Origin: Maribacter arcticus
GTDB taxonomy: Bacteria; Bacteroidota; Bacteroidia; Flavobacteriales; Flavobacteriaceae
Assembly (NCBI RefSeq): GCF_900167935.1
Contig: NZ_FUYL01000001.1
Span: forward strand, 1-64,000
Length of the DNA stretch: 64,000 bases
Direction: 5' to 3'
Shown: positions 1 through 6,415 of the stretch, piece by piece
Layout: each line of letters opens with the position of its first letter
Position numbering within the stretch: position 1 is the stretch's first letter
Notes under the pieces: generated by a model
Seen by the model: the letters and a program-made list of their open reading frames with translations, nothing else
Database searches by the model: none
Told to the model about the DNA's origin: nothing
Program-made: the position numbers and the translations under genes

Positions 1-1
1 G

Positions 2-202
2 AATCTTTTATTTCTATGTTCCTTTAATGCTTGTAAGCACAACAAGGCTTGCAAGGAAGTTTATGAGCGAATAGTGAATAAAGGAAAGAGTAAGAAGCTT
101 GCATTGATTGCTGTAGCTAACAAACTACTCAAACAGTCTTTTGCTATTGCAAAATCTGGAAGACCATATGATGAAACTTACGTTTCAATATTGCCTAGAT
201 AA
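2..202 (+). CDS. IS110-family transposase, C-terminal fragment
   Basis: An open frame of 66 codons runs in from the left edge and ends with TAA at 200-202. Its product contains ACKEVYERIVNKGKSKKLAL followed by IAVANKLLKQSFAIAKSG, which I recognise as the C-terminal tail of the transposase_20 domain, where the conserved serine of these DEDD/serine recombinases also lies. IS110 transposases cut and paste through a circular intermediate and are guided by an element-encoded bridge RNA. The start and the catalytic N-terminal RuvC-like domain are outside the window, so intactness cannot be judged. Confidence 0.75.
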   Translation, partial: NLLFLCSFNACKHNKACKEVYERIVNKGKSKKLALIAVANKLLKQSFAIAKSGRPYDETYVSILPR

Positions 203-227
203 ATAGAAGATAGATCGAATAAAAAAA

Positions 228-259
228 GCTCAAAGAATCAAGTTATTGAATCTATGAGC
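228..259 (+). other. Possible structured segment downstream of the IS110 transposase
   Basis: GCTCA at 228-232 can pair with TGAGC at 255-259, and inside it TCAA and TTGA can close a GTTA loop. It lies in the noncoding right end of the element. In IS1111-type members of the IS110 family the guide (bridge) RNA is encoded downstream of the transposase, so this could be part of it. The pairing is short and could be chance. Confidence 0.2.
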
Positions 260-318
260 CTGGAATAGTATTGTCTCAGATTAAGGAAGAATTTACTTGT
301 TTTTTACCTCAGTTCTTT

Positions 319-331
319 GTTGGCGGTAGTT
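319..331 (-). repeat. Cassette-end core, downstream copy for the 337-1377 gene
   Basis: GTTGGCGGTAGTT on the plus strand is, with one mismatch in 13, the reverse complement of AATTACCGCCAAC at 1389-1401. The two copies bracket the 337-1377 gene, lying 5 nt beyond its stop and 11 nt before its ATG. In coding orientation the gene is therefore enclosed as GTTGGCGGTA ... TACCGCCAAC, the arrangement of the R boxes of an integron cassette. Confidence 0.6.
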
Positions 332-336
332 ATTCT

Positions 337-1377
337 TTATTTTTTTATAATTCCTGTGTAATATTCAATAGTTTCTCCATTGTATTGCCAAATTCCATCT
401 CCTCCACCTATCCATAAATTTCCTTCTTTATCTTCTACTACTCCAAAAAACATTCTTTCTGTTTTGAAAACTTCTGTAATTTCTAATTTCTCATCAATCA
501 ACGAACTGGCTTCTATTCGCTTTAGTGTGGAAGAACCTCCTTTAAGCATGCCTGTATACCAAAAACCTCCTTTCGTATCTTCATAAATCTTCCAAACATC
601 TGGTAATTCATGTGTAAAAGTGTTGTTGCGATGTTTCCATAGACCACTACTATCAACGAGCCAAATGTTATTTGACTTATCTTCTATTATTGACCAAACA
701 TTGAAGAATGATTTGCCTTCGTCATTTTTTATTTCAGTAAAGGTATTTCCATCGTAAAGCCCTGCATTTCCTCTTGTCCCAAACCAAATATTTCCTTTAT
801 TATCCTCTAAAATTGTGTTAATGTCATTATGAGGTAAACCGTCTTCTAGTGTGAAATTCGTAAACTTACTTCCGTCATATTTACTTAAACCACCTTGCCC
901 TCCAATCCATATATTTCCAGCTTTATCCTCATAAACACACATATTTCTTAAATGACCAAGTCCATCTTTTGTAGTGAAATTTGTAACAGCACCAGTTTCG
1001 GAATCAATGCGAAACACACCTGATTGGTCACTTGCAATCCAAATATTTTCTTTGCTATCTTCTAAAACATCGAATGCATACCAGCTTTCAATACCTTCTG
1101 GTTTCACTAATTTAGTAAATGAATCTCCATTGTATCGAACTATATCATCATAAGCTGCTATTAATAATCTCCCTTCATTATCCAATTTGATATTTCTTGT
1201 TATCCTTTTAGGCGCATTAGGTTTGAAAATGGTGTCAAATTTTGAAATTACAGAAAAAGTTTTGCCTACATTAATTACCAAATCATTTTTGCTATCCCTC
1301 TTATTAGTATTATGCTTCTTTGTTTTACATGAAATCGTAAAAACTAAGATTAATAATATGTATTTAAATCTTTGCAT
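337..1377 (-). CDS. Lipoprotein with two-component-regulator propeller repeats
   Basis: 346 residues. The N-terminus has a short hydrophobic signal and a lipobox ending in Cys (TISC, about residue 17), so it should be a lipoprotein. The rest is made of repeats of the Reg_prop type (for example NIWIGGQGGLSKYDG, NIWFGTRGNAGLYDG, NLWIGGGDGIWQYNG), each a blade of a seven-bladed beta-propeller like the periplasmic sensor part of hybrid two-component systems. No membrane segment, histidine kinase or DNA-binding domain follows, so it is a free-standing propeller of unknown ligand. It lies between inverted core motifs (319-331 and 1389-1401) and looks like the cargo of a gene cassette. No promoter was recognised directly upstream. 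Confidence 0.8.
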   Translation of the reverse strand: MQRFKYILLILVFTISCKTKKHNTNKRDSKNDLVINVGKTFSVISKFDTIFKPNAPKRITRNIKLDNEGRLLIAAYDDIVRYNGDSFTKLVKPEGIESWYAFDVLEDSKENIWIASDQSGVFRIDSETGAVTNFTTKDGLGHLRNMCVYEDKAGNIWIGGQGGLSKYDGSKFTNFTLEDGLPHNDINTILEDNKGNIWFGTRGNAGLYDGNTFTEIKNDEGKSFFNVWSIIEDKSNNIWLVDSSGLWKHRNNTFTHELPDVWKIYEDTKGGFWYTGMLKGGSSTLKRIEASSLIDEKLEITEVFKTERMFFGVVEDKEGNLWIGGGDGIWQYNGETIEYYTGIIKK

Positions 1378-1388
1378 TTTCTGTTTTT

Positions 1389-1401
1389 AATTACCGCCAA
1401 C
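1389..1401 (-). repeat. Cassette-end core, upstream copy for the 337-1377 gene
   Basis: AATTACCGCCAAC, the inverted partner of 319-331. On the minus strand it reads GTTGGCGGTAATT and sits 11 nt before the ATG at 1377. It also forms the right end of the folded element at 1399-1535. Confidence 0.6.
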
Positions 1402-1535
1402 GTGTTTGTGTATGGTTAGTTGCGTGGTTAAGCAACTAATTTAGCAAACAAATACATGCCAGAGAAAATTCCGAAGGAATTTTCCAAATAAGCACTTGCC
1501 AAAGCAATTAATTATACACGGTGTTACCACACGTT
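1399..1535 (-). repeat. 137-nt foldable attC-like element between two cassette-like genes
   Basis: Outer arms AACGTGT (1399-1405) and ACACGTT (1529-1535) are complementary. Inside them GTGTATGGTTAGTTGC (1408-1423) pairs along all 16 positions, three as G-T wobbles, with GCAATTAATTATACAC (1504-1519). Between the arms lie two further hairpins: AGTTGC/GCAACT (1418-1423 and 1432-1437, an alternative partner for one arm) and a perfect 9-bp stem GAAAATTCC/GGAATTTTC (1464-1472 and 1476-1484). Unequal unpaired stretches separate the outer and inner stems, as in integron attC sites. The element fills the whole gap between the two genes. The cores do not match the canonical GTTRRRY box, so calling it attC is an inference. 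Confidence 0.55.
1523..1532 (-). repeat. Cassette-end core, downstream copy for the 1537-2169 gene
   Basis: GTTACCACAC on the plus strand lies 4 nt beyond the stop codon of the 1537-2169 gene. Its exact reverse complement is at 2172-2181, just before that gene. This private 10-bp pair differs from the pair around the neighbouring gene but has the same GTT...AAC polarity. Confidence 0.55.
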
Positions 1536-1536
1536 T

Positions 1537-2169
1537 TTATTCTATTTCATCAATCGGAATATTCAATAAATCTCCGTCATAATGAACTTCGTCTTTGTTA
1601 AATTGTTCTTTTGTAAACGCTTTTAATTTCTTTTCAGGTTTTAAATATTTACCCAAAGCCTCGAAATTTAGTAATTCATTAAATGTCAGAGATGTTCTTG
1701 AAATTTCAAATTCCGTATTTGGGAATTTTCGAGAATATTGTAATTGGTCGAAATATTGTCCTTGTAGATATAATGTTTCGTTTTCAGATATTTTTATATA
1801 AAATCCAGAACCTAAATCGTAAGTTTCTTTTCGCTTATATACTTTTTGCGTTTCTATTTTCAGAACTTGTGCTTTTCCGTTTTTAATTTCGTTTTCAATT
1901 TTTCTATTCCAGCCAATTTCTCCGTTTTTATTCATCCAATAAATCACAATTCCAACTGAAATTATTAACAATGGAATTAAAATCAGAAGTTGTGTTTCAG
2001 ATGCTACTTTGTCAACAAACTTGTCATAAAGCAACAAAGGTGCTAAAAGAACAAATGTCATTCCAATGAATTTCATTCCGAAATTTTCAAAGTGTTGCCA
2101 AAGCGAATTTTTCCTGCTTTTAAGTTCTTTAATCTCTTCTGGATTATATGGACGTTCAGTTTTTCTCAA
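1537..2169 (-). CDS. Predicted membrane protein of unknown function, cassette-borne
   Basis: No family recognised. The frame is open up to an ATG at 2217, but the first 16 codons of that version are read through a 26-bp palindrome (2186-2211) and the cassette core (2172-2181). I prefer the TTG at 2167-2169, giving 210 residues starting RKTERPYNPEEIKELKSRK. After a charged N-terminal segment come two hydrophobic stretches (FIGMTFVLLAPLLLYD and LLILIPLLIISVGIVIYW), then a soluble domain of about 130 residues rich in beta-like segments. It looks like a two-TM anchor with a cytoplasmic or periplasmic domain. Its close fit between the inverted cores 1523-1532 and 2172-2181 suggests a mobile cassette. 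Confidence 0.6.
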   Translation of the reverse strand: MRKTERPYNPEEIKELKSRKNSLWQHFENFGMKFIGMTFVLLAPLLLYDKFVDKVASETQLLILIPLLIISVGIVIYWMNKNGEIGWNRKIENEIKNGKAQVLKIETQKVYKRKETYDLGSGFYIKISENETLYLQGQYFDQLQYSRKFPNTEFEISRTSLTFNELLNFEALGKYLKPEKKLKAFTKEQFNKDEVHYDGDLLNIPIDEIE

Positions 2170-2171
2170 AT

Positions 2172-2181
2172 GTGTGGTAAC
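2172..2181 (-). repeat. Cassette-end core, upstream copy for the 1537-2169 gene
   Basis: GTGTGGTAAC, the perfect reverse complement of 1523-1532. On the minus strand it reads GTTACCACAC and is followed after 2 nt by the proposed TTG start. It marks the 5' border of the two-gene array. Confidence 0.55.
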
Positions 2182-2185
2182 AATT

Positions 2186-2211
2186 GTATATAGAACATAT
2201 GTTCTATATAC
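2186..2211. repeat. 26-bp perfect palindrome 1 (core GAACATATGTTC)
   Basis: Every base from 2186 to 2211 pairs with its mirror position around 2198.5. The central dodecamer is GAACATATGTTC with alternating TA flanks. It stands 4 bp from the cassette core at 2172-2181. It could be a dimeric regulator operator, a recombinase site or a cruciform. Confidence 0.7.
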
Positions 2212-2223
2212 TTCCAATATAAA

Positions 2224-2249
2224 ATATATATAACATATGTTATATATAT
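2224..2249. repeat. 26-bp perfect palindrome 2 (core TAACATATGTTA)
   Basis: A second perfect palindrome of the same length, centred at 2236.5, exactly 38 bp from the centre of palindrome 1. Both share the central decamer AACATATGTT but differ just outside it (G...C against T...A), so each arm has covaried to keep the symmetry. The flanks are (AT)n, which makes part of the symmetry easy to obtain by chance, but the shared core is not. Confidence 0.7.
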
Positions 2250-2370
2250 CTTTTATATTTAATCAAATCTAATAAAGTATCAATGGTTATCGATAAGTAT
2301 AATCATGGTATGCGAATAATATGCGTTGATTTTCCTTTAACTTAATCAACTTTTATTGGATTGAAATTGA

Positions 2371-3156
2371 TTAAAGTGACTTCAAAAGTCCGCCATCTAT
2401 GGGGATATTTATACCTGTAATATAAGCTGCATTATCAGAGGCAAGAAAGGTTGCTAAATAACCGTATTCTTTTGGGTCGCCTATACGCTGTAACGCCACT
2501 CTCGATTCCATTTCTTTTCTAACCTCACTTTGTTCTATACCTAGCTGCTCGGCTTTTTTTGCATTGAGTTGAGCAATACGGTCGGTGTCAAAATAACCGG
2601 TTAGTACGTTATTCACTGTAATATTGTGTTTGCCGACATCTGTCGCCAACGATTTTGCCCATGTCACTACTGCAGCTCGTATGGCGTTTGATAATGCTAA
2701 GTATGAAAGCGGTTCTTTTACCGAAACAGATGCTACATTAATAATTCTACCCCAATTGTTTTCAATCATATGTTTTAAGGCCAATTCTGTAGTGAAAACA
2801 ACGGTTTTAAAGAGTAGGTCGAACGCTTCTTGGTAATCGCTTACTTTTTTTTCGAGTGCACCACCTGCTGCCGGACCTTGGGTATTGTTCACCAAAATAT
2901 CAACGGAGTTATGTTCAAAGTAATCGGTTATAATGTTACGATATCCGTGAAAATCATTAAAATCTACTACTAGATATTGATGCTGTTGCCCTTGGTCTTT
3001 AGGTAGCTTGGCTACAATATGTTGTAGCTTTTCTTCACTATGAGACATAAGGGTTACACTTGCCCCACTTGCTGCCAACTGTTGTGCAATTGCTTTACCA
3101 ATACCACCGCTACTGCCACCAACCAATGCTTTTTTATTTTTTAGAGATATGTTCAT
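2371..3156 (-). CDS. SDR-family oxidoreductase, atypical (catalytic Tyr/Lys replaced)
   Basis: 261 residues with a classical SDR Rossmann fold: the NAD(P) loop GGSSGGIGKA near residues 12-21, the NNTQG motif in place of NNAG, the INVASVS serine strand, and a C-terminal ITGINIPIDGG typical of FabG-like reductases. At the active site the usual YxxxK reads SNAIR, with Ser156 for Tyr and Arg160 for Lys, as in a known FabG-like subgroup with LALSNA-type sites. Either catalysis differs or it acts as a binding protein. Its first 23 bp overlap the end of the upstream hydrolase gene, so the two are translationally coupled. Substrate unknown. Confidence 0.85.
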   Translation of the reverse strand: MNISLKNKKALVGGSSGGIGKAIAQQLAASGASVTLMSHSEEKLQHIVAKLPKDQGQQHQYLVVDFNDFHGYRNIITDYFEHNSVDILVNNTQGPAAGGALEKKVSDYQEAFDLLFKTVVFTTELALKHMIENNWGRIINVASVSVKEPLSYLALSNAIRAAVVTWAKSLATDVGKHNITVNNVLTGYFDTDRIAQLNAKKAEQLGIEQSEVRKEMESRVALQRIGDPKEYGYLATFLASDNAAYITGINIPIDGGLLKSL

Positions 3157-3787
3157 TTTTTAGTTTTTCATTTAATATGTTACTGATTTCTTCAGCTTTA
3201 TCAACAATCATGAAATGTGCACCATGCTCAATCAAAATAGTATTGTTTCCTCTAGGAGGAAGTAATCTATCTTTAGAACCTCCAATTTTTATTAGGTTAG
3301 GTAATTTGGTTTCGTTTTTCCAATTCGTCAGTTCTTTGAGCGCCCATTTAGTAAAAGTCAAATCTGAATCTTTTAATATAGCCTTTAAAAGTATTCTTTG
3401 ATTTGTACCGAACATAAACTGAGCAATAAAAGGGGGCGGTTTCAATATTTCTTTAGGAATCAAATTAAGTAGTTTAGACTTTCCTAAAAGTTTAATTATA
3501 CTACTTAACTCACTTCTAGTTTCTACTGAGGATATTAAAATTGTCCATTTAGGGTTTACCATTTTGCTGATTTCAATCGCGATAAGACCACCAAAACTAA
3601 CCCCAAGAATAGCATACTCATTCTCATCTAATATTTTATACTCTTGTATTAACCTTTCGGAATATGCTATGATTGTTTCCTTTTTTCTTGGTACAATCCA
3701 TCTTATTGGAACAATTTCATGATCTAGGGTTAGATAATCGAAAACTCTTTCATCTGCACCGAGGCCACTAATCGCGAAAATTTTCAT
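3134..3787 (-). CDS. Alpha/beta-hydrolase fold protein
   Basis: 217 residues. The nucleophile elbow is GVSFGG (GxSxG) in the first half, the acid is probably the Asp of GGSKDRLLPP, and the histidine that of EHGAHFMI, so the Ser-Asp-His triad appears complete. The lid region is short and there is no signal peptide, so it should be cytoplasmic. It overlaps the SDR gene by 23 bp and follows the cupin gene by 24 bp in the same direction, suggesting one transcript. Substrate cannot be read from the sequence; an esterase or lactonase role is only a guess. Confidence 0.8.
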   Translation of the reverse strand: MKIFAISGLGADERVFDYLTLDHEIVPIRWIVPRKKETIIAYSERLIQEYKILDENEYAILGVSFGGLIAIEISKMVNPKWTILISSVETRSELSSIIKLLGKSKLLNLIPKEILKPPPFIAQFMFGTNQRILLKAILKDSDLTFTKWALKELTNWKNETKLPNLIKIGGSKDRLLPPRGNNTILIEHGAHFMIVDKAEEISNILNEKLKNEHISKK

Positions 3788-3811
3788 TTTTTATATTTTA
3801 CCATCAACCAA

Positions 3812-4129
3812 CTATCGATACTCTTCTCGCGTCGGACTAAAAACATCTAACAATTTGCAATCGGTCAATGCCTTACCACTATGTTTTTTATGAGGTGCGA
3901 TGATAACAATATCACCCGAGTTATAGACTTTGGTTTCACCATCTAAGGTAAATTCAAAATCACCTTCCATAACATGCATAATCTGCTCATTCATGTGTGC
4001 ATGTTCGGGTACTTTGGCGTCTTTTTTCACCTCCCAGAAGGCAATACTCATGTTTTCTGAGTGTACCAGTTTACCAAAATAGCCTGGCATAATTTCTTTT
4101 GATGGAATGTTGGAAAGATTCAGTGTCAT
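3812..4129 (-). CDS. Small cupin-domain protein
   Basis: 105 residues forming one conserved barrel of the cupin_2 type. Motif 1 (EHAHMNEQIMHVMEGDFEF) supplies two His and a Glu as metal ligands, and motif 2 (DIVIIAPHKKHSG) the last His. Such single-domain cupins bind a metal and serve as isomerases, dioxygenases or sensors; nothing here decides which. It is the first gene of the minus-strand group with the hydrolase and the SDR protein. Confidence 0.85.
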   Translation of the reverse strand: MTLNLSNIPSKEIMPGYFGKLVHSENMSIAFWEVKKDAKVPEHAHMNEQIMHVMEGDFEFTLDGETKVYNSGDIVIIAPHKKHSGKALTDCKLLDVFSPTREEYR

Positions 4130-4164
4130 ATCTTGTGTATATAGTACTAAGATAAAAGAATCGG

Positions 4165-4206
4165 TTGCAAAAAGAAAGCCTCAAAGGATTAATACGATGA
4201 GGCTTT
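4165..4206 (-). terminator. Terminator of the adhesin/PorP/OmpA operon
   Basis: AAAGCCTCA (4175-4183) pairs with TGAGGCTTT (4198-4206). Read on the minus strand the 9-bp stem is followed by CTTTTTG. It lies just beyond the OmpA stop at 4231 and separates that operon from the cupin gene. Confidence 0.7.
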
Positions 4207-4230
4207 TGATTTTTAAATTTAAGTATGTGA

Positions 4231-6414
4231 TTAGGGTTTCTTACTATCGTAATCCCAACCAACGACTACAAACTCGCATCGGCGGTTCCATTCATGGTCT
4301 TCTTCTGAACAAGCATCTTCCGTAAGGCAGACAACTATGGGTTTAGACTCCCCATATCCTTTTGATACGATTCTATCGGATGCTATTCCATTTTTAACCA
4401 AAAATTCTTTTGCCGAATCTGCCCGTTTTTGAGAGAGATCTTTATTGTAACCACCATTACCACGAATATCGGTATGGGTGCCAATTTCAATTATCATTCC
4501 TGGATTATTTTTCATGACATCGATTACGGTTTTTAATCGTTCACGTGACTCTCGTCTTAGGTACCACAAACTATAATCGAAATGTATTTCTTCGGTCTGT
4601 ATGACGGTGCGCTCATTTTCTTTTATCAAGGCACTTTCTGTGTCTATGGCAGCTGTAATCTTCTTAGCTAATGCAATTTCAGTTTTTGCCTTTTCAACTA
4701 TTTTTTCTTGTTCTAGACGTTTTTTATTTTCCTGCGTTTGTTGTACAGCAAGAAGGGTTTCTTTTTTCTCATCTTCAAGTTTTTTAATGGCCAAGGCTTC
4801 GGCCCGTAATTTTTCGGCGGTTAGTTTTTCTTGCACTACTAGTGCTTTCGCTTTTTCTTTTTCATCTATGGAGTATAAATCCATAGAGGCATCGTTGGTA
4901 GCATTTCGCTCTTTATTGGTGCGAATGGTTTTTGAATTACCCTCGTAGCCTGCTTTTTCTGCTTTTATAGTATACGAAGTTTGGCAAAGCACTTTAAAAT
5001 CAAAAGAGCCATTGTCTTTAGAAATAAAGGAAGATACTATCACGTTGTTAGCATCATTCAATATAACGGTCGCGCCAGAAAGTGGTAGGGCAGTTGTACG
5101 GTCTGTTATAATACCGGTAACAGATTGCTCACAATCTTCAATGAACAATTCTTTGGTAACCGTAAAGCTATAAATATCATCGCTGCCTTTGCCTGTTGGG
5201 CGATTAGAAGCGAAGTATCCTGTTTTAATTTCTTTGTTCAAGATATATGAAAAATCATCATAACCACTATTAACTGGTAAACCTAGATTATCGGGTTGCT
5301 GAAAAACACCCTTCTTGTTTTTGGATACAAATACATCTAAAAGTCCAAATCCGGGATGTCCGTTTGATGAAAAATAGAGTGCATTATCCGAAGCTATAAA
5401 AGGAAATTGCTCTTTCTTATCCGTATTAATAACATTGCCTAGATTTAAAGGAATGCTAAATGTATTGTCTGTTTGCAAGCTCACTTCATATATATCGAAA
5501 GAGCCAAATCCGCCTGGCCTATCCGAAGAGAAATAGAGTTTTGTTCCACCTGCATTTAAAGTTGGGTGTTCATTTGAAAAATCGTCACTATTAAAAGGTA
5601 GTTCTACAATATTCTTCCAATCACCATCAACTAAATTTGCGCTATAAATTTTAAGGTTCGATATTTTTTTATCGTCTGTTTTACGTTTACCGTTCTTAAA
5701 ATTATTTCGTGTAAAATAAAGGGTATTCCCATCGGGTGAAATTGTGAATGCACCTTCGTGTAATTTGGTGTTTATCTTATTAGATAGTTCTGAGCTAAGG
5801 CTATCTCCTAATTCCTTCTTATCTAACGGATGTGTGTAAATATCTAAGTAGTGTTGATTATTCCAACGATAGGTTTTAGAACCCGATTTTTTATGGGTTG
5901 CCGTGTACCATATTTCATTACCGATTTCCATTGCCCCAAATTCTGAGGATGTGGTATTGAAATGGCTATTTTCTATATCGAAACGATTGCCTATAGCTTT
6001 TACATTTTCAAGATATGTAGCGTTCTGCTTTAGTTGTTGCAGTTTAGCATTAGTACCTTCTTTGGTATAAAAGTTAAACAGAACAGATTCTGCTTCTTCG
6101 TATTCACCAATAGCTTTTAAAGATTGATTTAACTTGAAATAATACGATTCGTCAACTGTATCACCATAATTCGAAATAAGATAACGGTACCACCTTGCTG
6201 CCGCATTTAAATCGAAGGTATGGTAGTAACTGTCTGCCAAATTTTTGATGAGATGGCTGCTTTTGTTTTTTGGGAGTGCCGCTTCGTATAAAGCAATAGC
6301 ATCTGCATAATACGCTTTTTCAAAGAGATCATTGGCACGGTCTAGATCTTGTTGTGCCCTGGCCGTCTGAAAAACTCCGATAAATATGATGAGGTATGTA
6401 AGTATCTTTTTCAT
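4231..6414 (-). CDS. OmpA-family protein with TPR, PD40 and carboxypeptidase-regulatory-like domains
   Basis: 727 residues from the ATG at 6414 (an ATG at 6441 is open but lies inside the upstream gene; the later start begins a good signal peptide, MKKILTYLIIFIGVFQTARA). Order: TPR-like helices to about 110; WD40-like PD40 strands about 230-410 (TLYFTRNN, KLYFSSDRPGGFGSFDIYEV, GYFASNRPTGKGSDDIY); a CarboxypepD_reg-like domain about 425-505; a charged coiled coil about 525-590; and a C-terminal OmpA peptidoglycan-binding domain with the NKDLSQKRADSAKEFLV signature. It should be periplasmic, tied to the wall. It follows the PorP/SprF-like gene by 1 nt. This trio with an adhesin recurs in gliding and type IX secretion systems. 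Confidence 0.9.
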   Translation of the reverse strand: MKKILTYLIIFIGVFQTARAQQDLDRANDLFEKAYYADAIALYEAALPKNKSSHLIKNLADSYYHTFDLNAAARWYRYLISNYGDTVDESYYFKLNQSLKAIGEYEEAESVLFNFYTKEGTNAKLQQLKQNATYLENVKAIGNRFDIENSHFNTTSSEFGAMEIGNEIWYTATHKKSGSKTYRWNNQHYLDIYTHPLDKKELGDSLSSELSNKINTKLHEGAFTISPDGNTLYFTRNNFKNGKRKTDDKKISNLKIYSANLVDGDWKNIVELPFNSDDFSNEHPTLNAGGTKLYFSSDRPGGFGSFDIYEVSLQTDNTFSIPLNLGNVINTDKKEQFPFIASDNALYFSSNGHPGFGLLDVFVSKNKKGVFQQPDNLGLPVNSGYDDFSYILNKEIKTGYFASNRPTGKGSDDIYSFTVTKELFIEDCEQSVTGIITDRTTALPLSGATVILNDANNVIVSSFISKDNGSFDFKVLCQTSYTIKAEKAGYEGNSKTIRTNKERNATNDASMDLYSIDEKEKAKALVVQEKLTAEKLRAEALAIKKLEDEKKETLLAVQQTQENKKRLEQEKIVEKAKTEIALAKKITAAIDTESALIKENERTVIQTEEIHFDYSLWYLRRESRERLKTVIDVMKNNPGMIIEIGTHTDIRGNGGYNKDLSQKRADSAKEFLVKNGIASDRIVSKGYGESKPIVVCLTEDACSEEDHEWNRRCEFVVVGWDYDSKKP

Positions 6415-6415
6415 T

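Larger units (their letters stand above)
1..318 (+). mobile_element. Right-hand remnant of an IS110-family insertion sequence (partial)
   Basis: The window opens inside a transposase reading frame of the IS110/IS116/IS902 type, which stops at 202. The 116 bases after the stop hold no gene and end where a cassette-type core motif begins (319-331). I take this stretch as the right end of the element. Its exact boundary is inferred, because IS110 elements often lack clear terminal inverted repeats and the left end lies outside the window. Confidence 0.5.

Noticed and set aside
337-1377. Reading the propeller lipoprotein as a hybrid two-component sensor
   Set aside because: The frame ends after the propeller repeats; there is no membrane helix, kinase or response regulator part.
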